Below, piece after piece: positions 63,427-64,000 of a stretch of 64,000 nt of DNA (positions within the stretch are counted from its first letter, which is position 1; every line of letters begins with the position of its first letter). A model generated the notes under the pieces. The model saw nothing but the letters and a program-made list of their open reading frames with translations, did no database searches and had not been told where the DNA came from. Origin of the DNA: Chryseobacterium luquanense (lineage in GTDB: Bacteria > Bacteroidota > Bacteroidia > Flavobacteriales > Weeksellaceae). The stretch lies in contig NZ_JAOVZV010000001.1 in the NCBI RefSeq assembly GCF_026460945.1, positions 1 to 64,000 of the forward strand. The letters are read 5' to 3'. A program made the translations under genes and the position numbers.

Positions 63427-64000
63427 TTACATATAACCTCCCGATACTTCGATTGCCTGCCCGTCGATCCATGCAGAGTCTTCACTGCATAAGAACGCCA
63501 CGGCAGAAGCAATATCTTTTGGCAAACCTACCCTACCCAATGCGTGCTGTTGAGCGATCTGGCTATTAATCTCTTCAATATCACGTACGGCCCCACCTGA
63601 GAAATCGGTTGCAACCGGTCCTGGTAAAATACTGTTGGAACGGATCTTTCTCGCTCCCAATTCTTTGGACTGATATAATGAGACGGTTTCCATAGCTGAC
63701 TTCATTGCAGCATACACAGAGAATCCGGGAAGTGCCACACGGGTTGCAGTGGAACTGATATTGACGATGCTTGCGCCGTTATTGATTGATGACAGCAATT
63801 TCTGGGTCAGGAAAAAGGGACCTTTAAAATGAACATTCAGCATTTCATCGAACTGAGCAACCGTTGCTTCTTCAAATGGTACAAAAAATCCAATTCCTGC
63901 GTTGTTTACAAAAGAATCGATACCTGTAAACTGCCATTCGTTTAGAATTGATTTGATCGACTCAGAGAAACTCTCGAATTCTTCGATTTTCGAGACATCC
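63427..64000 (-). CDS. Short-chain dehydrogenase, 5' end beyond the window
   Basis: The minus-strand frame is open from the window edge at 64000 to the stop at 63427. It reads as an SDR: DVSKIEEFESFSES, the VNNAGIGFFVPFEEA segment, IVNISSTATR, YAAMKSAMETVSLY with the catalytic Tyr and Lys, PGPVATDF and the C-terminal WIDGQAIEVSGGYM. The start codon and the GxxxGxG cofactor motif lie outside the window. The ATG at 63843 is internal and is not the start. Function beyond SDR unknown. Confidence 0.88.
   Translation of the reverse strand, partial: DVSKIEEFESFSESIKSILNEWQFTGIDSFVNNAGIGFFVPFEEATVAQFDEMLNVHFKGPFFLTQKLLSSINNGASIVNISSTATRVALPGFSVYAAMKSAMETVSLYQSKELGARKIRSNSILPGPVATDFSGGAVRDIEEINSQIAQQHALGRVGLPKDIASAVAFLCSEDSAWIDGQAIEVSGGYM

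Noticed and set aside
1..64000. CRISPR array, tRNA or rRNA genes
   Set aside because: No regularly spaced repeats with unique spacers and no cloverleaf or rRNA-like sequence was noticed on either strand.

Overview
The window looks like a low-GC member of the Flavobacteriia, most likely Chryseobacterium or a close Weeksellaceae relative. The evidence is AT-rich DNA with few Shine-Dalgarno sequences, promoters of the Bacteroidetes type (TTG or TTTG, about 19 bases, TAnnTTTG), a TonB-dependent receptor with an N-terminal carboxypeptidase-like domain, a protein with a type IX secretion sorting domain, and DUF3667, DUF5690 and RteC families. The genus is inferred from protein flavour only. No tRNA, rRNA or CRISPR array was found.

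Region 1 (0.6-21.4 kb) is a molybdenum-hydroxylase island flanked by decayed mobile-element genes: a frameshifted, C-terminally truncated tyrosine recombinase at 0.6-1.6 kb and a stop-riddled, truncated rteC at 20.7-21.4 kb. Reading leftwards on the minus strand it holds an Ior-type enzyme (iorA, diheme cytochrome c, iorB), the maturation factor xdhC, a nearly complete molybdenum cofactor pathway (moaA, a MobA/MocA nucleotidyltransferase, moeA, moaD, moeB-rhodanese, moaE, moaC-mog fusion) with a TauE/SafE permease and a small Oxidored_molyb protein in the middle, then a terminator and a second enzyme, paoABC. A convergent cysteine desulfurase could supply the sulfur for the cofactor. A second, partial iorB copy (last 254 residues) is joined directly to the broken rteC.

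Region 2 (21.6-30.6 kb) reads as one nutrient-acquisition locus, probably for an organophosphonate: an XRE-cupin regulator, a TonB-dependent receptor, a DUF5690 transporter, a TIGR03364-type FAD oxidoreductase, a phosphonatase-like hydrolase with the DxAGT signature, and a secreted alkaline-phosphatase-superfamily enzyme with LamG and type IX sorting domains. TTTAC/GTAAA inverted repeats flank the regulator gene, and a 15-bp perfect inverted repeat ends two bases before the receptor start codon.

Region 3 (30.7-47.4 kb) is accessory sequence with intact small genes (GNAT acetyltransferases, Crp/Fnr regulators, a two-component system, lipoproteins, a flavin reductase, a TspO-like protein, a secreted 5-hydroxyisourate hydrolase) between many broken ones: a PCMD/beta-barrel fusion remnant, an outer-membrane protein with an amber codon, and DUF6624 and LuxR fragments.

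Region 4 (47.7-55.2 kb) looks like a photo-oxidative stress module. Divergent promoters around a palindrome drive ribA plus an SDR/DUF2867 gene one way, and tetR, an ABC1/UbiB kinase, DUF2256, a photolyase/cryptochrome relative without the Fe-S cysteines, DUF2805, an SDR and a marR the other way.

Region 5 (55.2-64 kb) has a tandem repeat, DJ-1/PfpI and IS3-type remnants, a pectate lyase, a broken error-prone dnaE fragment, and a redox set (old yellow enzyme, AraC regulators, two SDRs), the last SDR running off the window edge.
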